A DNA stretch of 64,000 nt from Mercenaria mercenaria (Eukaryota; Mollusca; Bivalvia; Venerida; Veneridae). Location of the stretch: assembly GCF_021730395.1 (NCBI RefSeq), contig NW_026461936.1, positions 1 through 64,000 on the forward strand, in the 5' to 3' direction. The translations under genes were made by a program, and so were the position numbers. Under the pieces are notes generated by a model. The model was not told where the DNA came from. It did not search any database and saw only the letters and a list, made by a program, of their open reading frames with translations. This document shows, piece after piece, positions 36,313 to 46,379 of the stretch; position 1 is the first letter of the stretch, and every line of letters begins with the position of its first letter.

Positions 36313-37502
36313 TTAGCTCACCTGAGCCAGAGGCTCATGGTGAGCTTTTGTGACTGCTCAATGTACGTCGTCAGTCATGCGTCGTCTGTCCGTCAACATT
36401 TTCTAAAAAAATCTTCTTGAAAACCACTGAGCAGAATTACACCAAACTTCACAGGAATGATCCTTGGGTGGCCCCCTTTCAAAATCATTCAAAGAATTGA
36501 ATTCCATGCAGAACTCTGGTTGCCATGGCAACAGAAAGGAAAATTTTTAAAAATCTTCTTGTTGAAAACCACAAGGCATAGAGCTCTATATTTGGCATGT
36601 GACATCATCTAATGGACCTCTATGAAGATTGTTCAAATTGTGCCCCTGGGGTGAAAAGAGGCCCCATCCCAGGGGTCACAAGTTTTACATAGACTTATAT
36701 AGGAAAAAACTTTAAAAATCTTCTTGTCTAAAACCACAAAACCTAGACCTTTGATAATTTGTATGTAGCATTGCCTTGTGGTCCTCTATCAAAATTTTTC
36801 AAATTATAACCCTTGGGTGAAAAGAGGCCCTGCCCCGGGGGTCTCAAGTTTTACATTTACTTATATAGGAAAAAACTTTAAAAATCTTCTTGTCTGAAAC
36901 TGAAAGGCCTAGGCTTTTGATATTTGGTTTGTTGCCTTGCCTTGTGTTCCTCTACTAAAATTATTAAAATTATACCCCTTGGGTGAAAAGGGGCCCTGCC
37001 CTTTGGGTCTCAGATTTAACATAGACATATCTATAGGGAAAAAATCTTGTATAAAAGTTCAAGGCCTAGGCCTTAAATATTTGGTATGTAGAATTGCCTA
37101 GTGGATTTCTAACAAGATTGCCCAAATTATGCCCCTGGGGTGAAAAGAGGCCCCACCCTAGGGGGCACTTGTTTTATGAGTTATATAGGAATAGATACTT
37201 AAAAAAATATCAGATCATATTTCCTAGACTGCTGAATTATTATTACCTGATGACCCCAAGTGATTAGAGGGTCACTTGACTGTGACCTTGACCTACTGAC
37301 ATACTTTCTTGTTTTTTAAGGTACAGCCTTGAAATTTGGATGACATGTACATTTTTGCACACCTATCTTAAACTGACTTTCAGTGACCATGAATGTGACG
37401 TACTGACCTACTTTCTAATATTTTAGCATCAGTTTGCCATTTTAAACATGTGGCTCATATTACTCAGGTGAGCGATTTAGGGTCATCCTGACCCTCTTGT
37501 TA
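36313..37502 (-). mobile_element. Satellite-core element family B (HINE/Helentron-like), in a PSMD13 intron
   Basis: On the minus strand it opens with AACAAGAGGGTCAGGATGAC and CGCTCACCTGAG, has four or so 166-185 bp monomers, a GACGACG-type microsatellite, and ends in an imperfect hairpin (CTCACC..TGAGCC / GGCTCAGGTGAG) followed by CTAA. The ends are those of family A, but the tandem core differs. Confidence 0.7.
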
Positions 37503-37847
37503 TAGAAAAGTATGTATATATAACATTTAGAAATAATGAAAGGAGTAAAGTCCTTATTAGATTAATTTTGGGGCCTTCAGGACTGAAGGTTAAGAATGCA
37601 AACTTTGAATCACTTGCCCCTCACAAGTGTGGGTAGTAGCCACATTTAAGGTGTAGATTTTTTCATTTGAGGAAGCCATCATGATTCAGCTAGCTTGAGG
37701 AATGTCAGTGGTTTTGCGTAGGTGCCCTCCTCAGTCCTGAAACAATGCCTGGAAGGGCACCTGTAGTCTTACTCCACCAATAAAAGCTGGAAATGTCACC
37801 ATATGACCTTAAATGTGTTGATGTGACTCTAAAACCCAACAAAATAT

Positions 37848-38052
37848 GAGCCACACCATGAGAAAATCAACACAGTGGCTTTGCCCCGCGCAGTCTAGTC
37901 AAGATACATGCTGTTCGCTTTTAAAGTATATTGTAATTAGAGAAACCATTAGCGAACAGCATGAATCCTGACCAAACTGAGCGGATGTGCAGGCTGGTCT
38001 GGATCCATGCTGGTCGCAAAACCACTATGTTGGTTTTATCATGGATCGGCTC
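37848..38052. mobile_element. Near-palindromic MITE, copy 1
   Basis: Starts GAGCCACACCATGAGAAAA and ends TTATCATGGATCGGCTC. The arms contain GCGAACAGCATG in inverted orientation and one arm is shortened relative to the copies at 53921 and 61641. No coding capacity. Confidence 0.8.
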
Positions 38053-38191
38053 ATATAATAATAGATTTTGATAAAGAGAATTATTGGTGTTTCTCTTTAT
38101 TTCAAAAGCATTATAATGTATGTTTTACTTTAATGGGGCATTCAAGCCAGACTGATTGCTGGATAAAAACTTTGTCTCTTATTTGGATGTA

Positions 38192-39423
38192 CAGTAAACC
38201 TCGGTTATAAGGAACAGCTTGGGACCTCTTAAAAATTGTTCCTAATAACCGAGGTTCCTTATATCCGTATAGCGAACTAGTTCCATGTAACTGAGGTTTG
38301 TATAACGAACACATTTTGTATAGGGAACACTATTTGACTGACGTTTGATAAGGGCTATGTGTTCGCACTCCGGGCCGACCTTGAATCCTCATGTGAGAAA
38401 GTTTCGTTTCTAGTACCAGCCCTTTCCTGGAGAGATGATAAGGTAAACTGCCTGCATGTATATGACTGAAATAGTGTTGAAACGCGGCGTTAAACCCAAA
38501 CAAGCCAAAATATTTGTCGGTAAGAATGACCGTAATTCATGTTTATTTTTGTCGGTTATTTCTATATTCTTTTTAGAGAGCGCTACATGATGACTATCAG
38601 ATATGTTGCAGTTACTCCCCTTACCTTGCTTGACCGCATGTTATGTGAACAGACATCAATACTAATATAAAACAAATGTTAAATTTTTTATTACAAAAAT
38701 ATTAAATTAGACTACCCATTAAAATCTAAAAGTAGGGTGTTTATGACATACAGTGTATTACGACTAGACAACGGTGCCAAACGTATGGATTAAAGTGTAA
38801 ATTATACCAAAACTTTTGCTATCCATTTTAGCACCTGTTATAATTTTTATAATTGGAAATTTGGTAAACTGAACTGATTGCCATTGTTAATCGTGTGTGA
38901 TTAGCACATTTATTTAGGATATGACCGTGACTGATTTTCGTTCAATATTGTTAACATGAAATATCTCATACATGTAGCTCTCGGACATAATCTTGAGAAT
39001 ATATGTCTACTATCGTCTAGTATTTGGTAATTTAATGATATTATATATTTTCTTTTTATCGTACCCATGAATTAACAAACTAAAGATCATAGAAATGAAA
39101 TATTTGTGTTTATTCATGTACATGAAAGCGCGTGAAAGTACCGATGTTACTCTGACGTCATCCGCGATTCTCCTGTTTATTTCCGGTTTTCAGTAATTTT
39201 TATACTCTATGTCTGTTCGTTATAACCGAGGGTTTTTCCATTGAAATTTGTTCTTTGGGACTGGAAAAAGTGTTCCTTATAACCGAGTGTTCCTTATAAA
39301 CGAGTTCCCTATAACCGAGGATTTTTACATTGAATAAAGAAGGAATTAGATTGGGGAATTGAAAATTGTTCCTTATAACCGAGTGTTCCTTATATCCGAG
39401 TTCCTTATAAGTGAGGTTTACTG
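38192..39423. mobile_element. pogo/Tigger-like non-autonomous element with TA target duplication
   Basis: Ends CAGTAAACCTCGGTTATAAG and its imperfect inverse (CTTATAAGTGAGGTTTACTG), each flanked by TA (38190-38191, 39424-39425). Subterminal regions repeat TTCCTTATAACCGAG several times on both sides. The interior holds a likely SINE tail (about 38340-38510, ending GAAACGCGGCGTTAAACCC). No transposase. The right end is 33 bases from PSMD13 exon 39457. Confidence 0.7.
38340..38510 (+). mobile_element. SINE-like insertion inside the pogo-like element
   Basis: Contains phrases I associate with molluscan SINE bodies (CCTTTCCTGGAGAGATGATA, GTATATGACTGAAATAGTGT) and ends GTTGAAACGCGGCGTTAAAC followed by an A-rich tail. 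The tRNA-related head is not visible. Confidence 0.45.
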
Positions 39424-39456
39424 TACATTTGATGTATACATTAAGTTGAATTTCAG

Positions 39457-39536
39457 ATGACATTTAAGAGACCAGCCACAAACCGACAGTTAACATTTGC
39501 AGAAATCGCCACAGAAACAGATTACCAGAAGGGGAG
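39457..39536 (+). CDS. PSMD13: PSMD13 (Rpn9), next internal exon
   Basis: An 80-base exon between AAGTTGAATTTCAG and GTAATAAT starts in phase 0 and ends in phase 2. It encodes MTFKRPATNRQLTFAEIA then TETDYQKG. Human PSMD13 reads MTFTRPANHRQLTFEEIA directly after LLCLME, so it continues the previous exon. This is the winged-helix part of the PCI domain. The last eight residues do not match the human sequence well (human KSAKITVNEV), so the exact donor, or a small sequence error near the exon end, is uncertain. Confidence 0.87.
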
Positions 39537-39713
39537 GTAATAATCTCAAGTTTGATAACTTTTAAATTAAATGTTGTAATAGAACAGCGTCATGGCAATA
39601 TTCTGTTTTCTATAAAAGTAGAAGTTTTCGTGAGGGTTTAATTTTTGCTATATTCCCCAGGCTTTACATCTTGCAAAAATTAATCCTCGCATAAATATCC
39701 ACCATTAGTATTA

Positions 39714-41168
39714 CTGTGAAATCATTAATATTCGTGGGGGACTAATTTTCGTGGTTGAGTCAATCCACGAAACTTAATCCCAACGAACAAGTAAAATTCC
39801 CATTCATTTTTATGCCCCCCTTTGAAAAAGGTGGGGTATATTGTTTTGCAGATGTCGGTCGGTCGGTCGGTCGGTCGGTCGGAATGTAGACCTATCCGTT
39901 TCCGGATGATAACTCAAGAACGCTTGGGCCTAGGATCATGAAAGTTGATAGGGAGGTTGGTCACCACCAGTAGATGACCCCTATTGATTTTGAGGTCTGT
40001 ATGTCAAAGGTCAAGGTCACAGTGACCCTGAATAGTAAAACGGTTTCCGGATGATAACTCAAGAACACTTGGGCCTAGGATCATGAAAGTTGATAGGCAG
40101 GTTGGTAATGACCAGCAGATGACCCCTATTGATTTTGAGGTCAGTATGTTAAAGGTCAAGGTCACAGTGACCCTGAACAGTAAAACGGTTTCCGGATAAC
40201 TCAAGAACACTTGGGCCTAGGATCATGAAAATTGATAGCGAGGTTGGTAATGACCAGCAGATGACCCCTATTGATTTTGAGATCAGTATGTTAAAGGTCA
40301 AGGTCACAGTGACCCTGAACAGTAAAACAGTTTCCGGATGATAACTCAAGAACGCTTAGGCTAGGGTCACGAAAGTTGATAGGCAGGTTGGTCATGACCA
40401 GCAGGTGACCCCTATTGATTTTGAGGTCAGTATGTCAAAGGTCAAGGTCACAGTGACCAGGAACAGTAAAATGGTTTCCAGGCAATAACTCAGAATGCTT
40501 TGGCCTAGTGTCAGGAAAATTGATAGTTAGGTTGGCCATGACCAGCAGATGACCCGTATTGATTTTGAGGTCAGTATGTGAAAGGTCAAGGTCACAGTGA
40601 CCTGAACAGTTAAAACGGTTTCCGGATGATAACTCAAGAACACTGGGCCTAGGATCATTAAAATTGATAGGGAGGTTGGTAATGACCAGCAGATGACCCC
40701 TTTTGTTTTTGAGGTCTGTATGTCAAAGGTCAAGGTCCGTGCCCCAAAGTAAAAGGGTTTTTCCGGATGAAAAACCAAAGAACACTTGGGCCTGGATCAT
40801 GAAATTTGGGATAGGCGGGTTGGAAATGACCACAGATGACCCTTTTGTTTTGGGGTCAGTAGTAAAAGGTAAAGGGTCACGGACCAGGAACAGAAAAAGG
40901 GTTTTCCAGGCAAAAATCAAGAATTTTGGGCCTTTTGTGTAAAAGGGTTAAATGTCAAGGTAAATTTAAAACCAAAATGGTAAACTTTTTTTTTTCAGTG
41001 AGATTAATTTCTGTTGCTTGTGAAATTATAAATGCATCAAGGGGGGGCATTTCGTGTTGAGAGTTTTTGTATGTTCAATGTTAAAATCCACAAATTCTAT
41101 CCCCACAAAATTGCCATTTTGCCCAAAACCCACGAAATTTCTGCCCACGAAATTAAAATATTTTACAG
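39714..41168. mobile_element. TA-flanked inverted-repeat element carrying a nested satellite element
   Basis: Left end CTGTGAAATCATTAATATTC and, on the other strand, right end CTGTAAAATATTTTAATTTC, each flanked by TA. Both arms carry CGTGGG / CCCACGAA phrases. The arms are only about 98 and 118 bp; the rest is the inserted family C element. Confidence 0.6.
39812..41050. mobile_element. Satellite-core element family C, about 145-bp monomers
   Basis: Bounded by ATGCCCCCCTTTG and CAAGGGGGGGCAT. It opens with a GGTCGGTCGGTC microsatellite, then has about seven monomers with GTTTCCGGATGATAACTCAA, GATGACCCCTATTGATTTTG and AAAGGTCAAGGTCACAGTGA. Phase marks at 40006 and 40151 give a 145-bp period. 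Monomers share their core with family D. After about 40730 the units decay abruptly (see the sequence-quality note). Confidence 0.75.
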
Positions 41169-42043
41169 TATTCAAATTCAAGTAGGTCATTTTTAAAATT
41201 TTCGTGAAAAAATGACCCTTTCCTAACATACTCAAAGTTTCAAATTAGCAAAATTTTTAACCCAACAAAAATCATGTTTCGCTTTTAAGTATTCAGAATA
41301 AAACATTTTTAAATTGAACACTCGTGCCGGATAAGTGTTATGTCCTGTTAGTTGTGTAAAAGATTTGCTTTCAAAAAATTGAAAACCCCAAAAGTGTTTG
41401 GGATTCTGTGTATTTTAAAAATTTTTTAAAGGTTTTGACTAGCAAAGGGTTTCTGGCTTTGATCACAAAGCCGGCACCTTTCCATGGTTGTCCCTTTGAG
41501 GGGGGGTATCAAGCTGCCCATGGTGGAAGTTCATGAAATGGTTTTTACCTTTGTATGTGAATAACTCGGGAGGGACACTTGTAAACGGTCCTCCTCGACC
41601 ATAAGGAGAATAGGTTTCTGTATGCAAAAAAAAAAATTTTTTTGTGGGTCTGTTTATATTTCTGCTTTGATAATGAAACCCTTTTTTGAAAATTAAAAAA
41701 AAAAAAAAATTGAAAAATTTCCTGAAAAAGAATAAATCTTCATGATTTTATTGACGTTTTACAAAAAAATATTAGTTATCAGAAAAAAATGTCAAAATAG
41801 TCCCAAACTACAGCAAAAAAATGCCCATGATTTTTTTATAAAAACCTAATTTTTTTGCAAAAATTTAAATTGGGGGCTTCTTTTTTTCACAAAAAAAAGG
41901 AAAAAGGTCAAAAAAAAATAATTGTATCATATCAGATTGGGCACTAAACTTTTTTTTTTCCACTGATAGTGAGGATTTCATTTTGTAATAAGTTTTTTTT
42001 TTCCTTGCTTTTCTTTTAAATTTTCATGAACAGAACATATTTT

Positions 42044-42262
42044 AGCCACGCCATGGGAAAAAACCAACTTTTGGGGCTTTGCGCCAGCATGGATCAGACC
42101 ACCCTGCACTTCCTGCGTCGGTCGGATCCTGCTGTTCGCTAACAGTTTTTTTAAATTTTGAGTAATTTGAAGCGAACAGCTGGATCCTGCCCAGACGTGC
42201 GGAGTGCAGGGGGTCGGGATCCAGCGGGTTGCAAAGCCACTTTTGGGTTTTCCAGGGCGCTC
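42044..42262. mobile_element. Near-palindromic MITE, copy 2 (ragged)
   Basis: Contains AGCCACGCCATGGGAAA, GCGCCAGCATGGATC, GCTGTTCGCTAACAG, AGCGAACAGC and ends AGGGCGCTC. It is clearly the same family as 53921-54153 but with many small length changes that fit sequencing error. Confidence 0.7.
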
Positions 42263-42463
42263 TTTTTGTTTTGTTGGGGGCAACTTAAAAACCCAACAGA
42301 AAAAATCTTATTTTTTTTTTTTTTAAAATTTTTTTAAATTTATTTGTTGTCATATCTGAAATAGCGGCCTATATTTGATTTTAAAACAACCACACAAGAG
42401 ACAGATTGCTTTAAAAATATTTGTTTAATCCGAAATGAATTTTTTTTTTTTTCTTAATTTCAG

Positions 42464-42517
42464 GAGAGATTTTTATTATGAAGGCTTTGGAGTTTTGGCC
42501 TTGAAAGGGGTTAATAG
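42464..42517 (+). CDS. PSMD13: PSMD13 (Rpn9), probable exon with sequence errors
   Basis: After the acceptor TTTCTTAATTTCAG, one frame reads EIFIMKALEF and another continues KGLI, matching human VELLVMKALSVGLVKG. As printed, no single frame carries the whole exon or joins the phase-2 donor of the previous one, and no GT donor follows (AATAGTTAGA). The pattern fits homopolymer errors of this patch rather than a true pseudogene. Later exons (human HMTWVQPRV to the C-terminus) were not found. Confidence 0.6.
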
Positions 42518-42599
42518 TTAGATAACCAAGATCACTTGAATGGGTAAACCCTAAGTTCTGATTTGACGGTAATGTTTAATCACCCAGTTTATTGCAAAA

Positions 42600-42830
42600 A
42601 AAGTGAGAAAAAGTTTAACCTTTATAGGGTTTGGGCGGGTTTGTTTTGCCTTTGGGGCCAGTGCAGACCGGGTCCGCCGCAACCTCCAGCGGGTGATATG
42701 TTTTGCACTGTTCGCTGTTCGTCTGTAAATGTCGTAAAACCCCTTTGAAAAAATAAGGGGGAAACCCCCAAATTGATGAGGCCCCAGTCCATTTTAGAAA
42801 TTGGGGAGGGAAAAGTTTAAAGAATGCAGA
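42600..42830. repeat. Dispersed MITE-like repeat fragment
   Basis: Contains CAGTGCAGACCGGGTCCGCC, TTTGCACTGTTCGCTGTTCG and CCCAGTCCATTTTAGAAATT, phrases I know from a common clam interspersed repeat. Boundaries are uncertain because of the sequence quality. Confidence 0.45.
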
Positions 42831-44450
42831 GGGTGCTTAAAGTTTTCTTCAGAGATTAATTTTTTGGAAGAAGGCAAAAACCCAAGTAATAGAGGATTTT
42901 AATGAAAGTTTAATTGTTAAAAGGGGGTTTTCCAGTTTTGATGAAATACACTAGTAAGGGAAAATTTAAATCCCGATTTTTTTTTGGACCCAATTTTTTT
43001 ATTATAGAAAGATTTGGTAAAAGGGGAAAATTTTTAAAAATTTGGGGTATGTTTACAATTTTCAGTCATACAGAATTGTTTAAAAACCTGTATTGTGCGG
43101 GTTGCGTAAAATTACATAAATGTTCCAATTTTTCTTTATTCCCGTGTTAAATTTGTATAAAGACTAATTTTAAACTTAAGTTTGATATTTCCCCGATTTC
43201 CATATGCATGTAGGGTTGCGGGGGAGTGGGTGTGAATGTTAAAAAAGATGGAAAAATTAGTGGAATGAAGGCCCCCTATATCTCACATAAAATTAAGAAA
43301 AATATTTTTTAGTGTCATATTCTCCTTTACATGCATTTTAAAACTGTTAAAAAAACAGAAATTTTGCAAGGGTTTAATTTTTGCTATATTTGCGAGGGCC
43401 TACATCTCGCGAAAATAATCCCCGCGTAAATCTTACCTTAATAAATTTTAAATAAAAATAACCCTTTTTACAATTTTTTACAATCGAAATTTTCAAAAAT
43501 TTTCAAAAATTTTTAAAAATTTTTTACCCCGCAAAAAAATGTGTTTTTCAGAATATCTTTAAATCGGATTTTTTTTTGTTAGAACTTTGGGGGGGGAAGT
43601 GTTTGATGAATGATGTAAATTTCTTTAACGCTAAATGTATGTTGATAAGTCTTTTACAGGTTTTTTGCTGTTAAAAATAATTAATCTAAAATATTGGAGA
43701 TAGTCTAGACACTTCCGCCTGCTTTTAAAAGGGGCCAAGCACTCGTAAAAAACATTGTTCTTTAAGAATGCTCCTGGGGAAAGGGTGTAATGTTCAGTTA
43801 TTTATTTTAAGTGTCTTTCGGGGGTTTATAGTTCTTTAAAGTTTAAGTTACTTTACCCTAATTTTTAAAAATATTTCTTGGTTAAATTTAGATTAAAAGA
43901 AAAATTTATACTTTTTTTCGAAAAATTTTAAATATCAAAAAAAAAATTGAAAAAAGGGTTTTTTTTTTTTTGTGTTTCGTGTCCTCCGATAAACTTTTCC
44001 AAAATTTTATCTAGTGGGATGAAATTCTGTGGTTTTGACCAAAAAGGGTTTGTATGGGGGATAATTTGGTACTAATTTCTACAGACAAATTTTACAAAAT
44101 TTTTCATATCGCAATTAAAAAAATTTTAAACAAGAAAAGCCCTTGAGAAACTCTGAGTTAAATTTTTTAAATTCTTTTTAGAAAAACTAAAGCCCCCTAG
44201 AATGCAAATTTTTAAAAGGATTTTGATAATCTACTGTGGCAAGACTGGTATTTTTGTTTTAGCCCCAGGGAACTTATGTTTTGGGGGGTTTTGGGGTTTT
44301 TTGGCCCCTTTTTAAAGATTTTTTTTCATAACAAAAGGGGTTAACCAACCCAAAGTTCAGACAACCCGTTCTTCCGTTACGCCCAAATTCCCACTGCATC
44401 GGGGGTGGAGGACCAATTATGTCGGACACAAATCTTTTATCAAATCGTCT

Positions 44451-44530
44451 GGAGAACATACGCCTCTCCCGGATCGAACTCGTTTCCCCCGATCCGTAAA
44501 CTGCGCTTCTTCCCCTGTCCCCTTTTTCTT
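44451..44530 (-). repeat. tRNA-derived SINE head, ragged
   Basis: On the minus strand the sequence parallels 60032-60119: GGATCGGGG, then CGAGTTCGATCCGGGAG (box B) and TATGTTCTCCAG. Box A is damaged. Confidence 0.5.
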
Positions 44531-44874
44531 TGGTGGTTTTTTCGGTGTTTGGTTAGTCATGTTGAAAAATTTTTTTTATAACGTTTTAAGTCTGTCTGTT
44601 ATGTGACATTTTTGTTCAAAACTTTTTTATACAAACCCACATAAATTTTAAAAAAATACCCATTAATGTTTTATTTATTTTTTTGAAATTTTTAAAAAGT
44701 AAATACATAAATTTAAAAAAAAATCAAACACATGGGCTATTGATTGATTTTTACCAAAATTTTTTTTGGATTATTCAAAGAAAGGGGGGGCTATCCTTTG
44801 CCCCGGCACTGCGTTAGCGTGAGCGTCCACAAGGGTTTTAAAGTTTTGCTACCCCCCAAAAATTTTTTAGTCCT

Positions 44875-45480
44875 TGATAGCTTCAATTTTTATACTTTTT
44901 TACCTCATGACCCCCTCTGTAAAAAGGAGGGGAACTTATCAACATTTTTATGAAATGGCCCCCCTTTTTATCTTTAATAAAATTTTTAATTTGGGTCCCC
45001 CCAAAAATTTTCAAATCCATTGAGATATTTTCTTTTTATTTTGTACTTGTTTACCCTCAGACCTCAGTTGTAAAAAGGGGGAGGCAATCTATCAAGTTTT
45101 GAGAATTATGGCCCCTTTTCGATTGAATATAGTTAAAGTTTTTCGTACCCCCCCAAAATTCAAGTCCATTTAGTATTGCTTTCATATTTTGCATACTTGT
45201 TTACCATCATGACCTCAGTCTGCAAAAAGGAGGAGGCAACTCTAGCAAGCATTCTGACTGAATTATGGCCCCTTTTCGACTTAGAATAAATGTTAAAGTT
45301 TGTGTACTGCCCCAAATATTTGCAAAGTCCATTGCGATATTGCTTTCATATTTTGCATACTTGTTTACCATCAAGACCCCAGTCTGTAAAAAGGAGGAGG
45401 CAACTCTATCAAGCATTTTGACTGAATTATGGCCCCTTTTCGACTTACGAATATGCTTATTGTAATGTTAAAGTTTTACT
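44875..45480. repeat. Tandem repeat family F, about 150-160 bp
   Basis: TTGTTTACC recurs at about 45049, 45199 and 45361. Each unit also has AATTATGGCCCCTTTTCGAC and AAAAAGGAGGAGGCAACTCT. The left units lie in the ragged patch. Confidence 0.7.
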
Positions 45481-46379
45481 CATAGCTTATATTATACTAT
45501 CAAGCACTGAGAATAGTCATGCGTGCTGTCCACTGACAGCTCTTCTTAGTTTATTAGTTTAATAAAGTCTCATCCACATTTACATATGTATATATTCACA
45601 GTATTTCAATATGATATTTTATGCGATCATTCTAATAAGAATTACAAGAGACTATAATTATGTGTTCTAGATCTATAAGATTACTACTGAAAAATAAGCT
45701 CTGTTTGCTAATTATGACACATTAATTTACTAATATATCTAATACTTGACTGAAAGAATTGATAAATAAAATACTGAAGTAGTTTGTGATTTGTGCACTA
45801 GATGTGCCCGTCCAGTAAAATACAGTCTAAAACGTCATGTATCACTTCTAATCCCATTAGAAATGAACAGATTAGCAAGCACATCTTATCATTTTTATGA
45901 AATGATGAAATGTTAAAACAATACATGCCTCAAATTTAAACCTTGTTGATCATATATAAAATATATATGTATCTTGAATCAAGATTCTTGATATGATCGA
46001 TCAACATATACATATCAAAACTAGGGTTGGTTGATATATATCTATTCATCCAAATCATAATATATCCCACTTTAATTTTCATATTTTTTTGCTAGATATT
46101 GCTGTTCTGTTAATGCAGGTATTGTTATGGTATCTACTTTACAATAGACTAATCATTTTGAAATGTTGGTATTAATTTGCTATTAAAATACCCTTAAAGT
46201 TCCAAAACGTCAATCGATATAAAATAGCTGACAGCTATCTGATATCGTACACAGATTATGCCACGTATTATTGCATAACAATATTAATTTAACAATGCAT
46301 TTTGGACGTTTACATGAAATACCCCTTGAGATATAAAAAATTCTATACCTAAGGATTTTATATGAGCGGGGAGACTGTG
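45481..46379. other. Stretch without a coding gene; 3' side of the RING gene
   Basis: AT-rich, with near-palindromic ATATATATGTATCTTGAATC / AAGATTCTTGATATGATC around 45960-46000. It probably includes the 3' untranslated region of the minus-strand RING gene; no certain polyadenylation site was chosen. Confidence 0.35.

Larger units (their letters stand above)
40735..45060. other. Probable low-accuracy assembly patch
   Basis: Runs of G, T and A are inflated or collapsed (for example TTTTGGGGGGTTTTGGGGTT near 44278). Clean tandem monomers become ragged mid-array at about 40735, a palindromic MITE is scrambled, and a PSMD13 exon is frameshifted. Clean sequence resumes around 45060-45180. The open frames here should not be trusted. 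Confidence 0.65.

Noticed and set aside
43230-43290. KISGMK reading as a possible late PSMD13 exon (human QIKGMKDRLEFW)
   Set aside because: Only six residues agree, the neighbours do not, and there are no convincing splice sites; it also lies in the low-quality patch.
40703-45416. Several short open frames between 40.7 and 45.4 kb
   Set aside because: They come from satellite monomers or from the ragged patch and show no domains.
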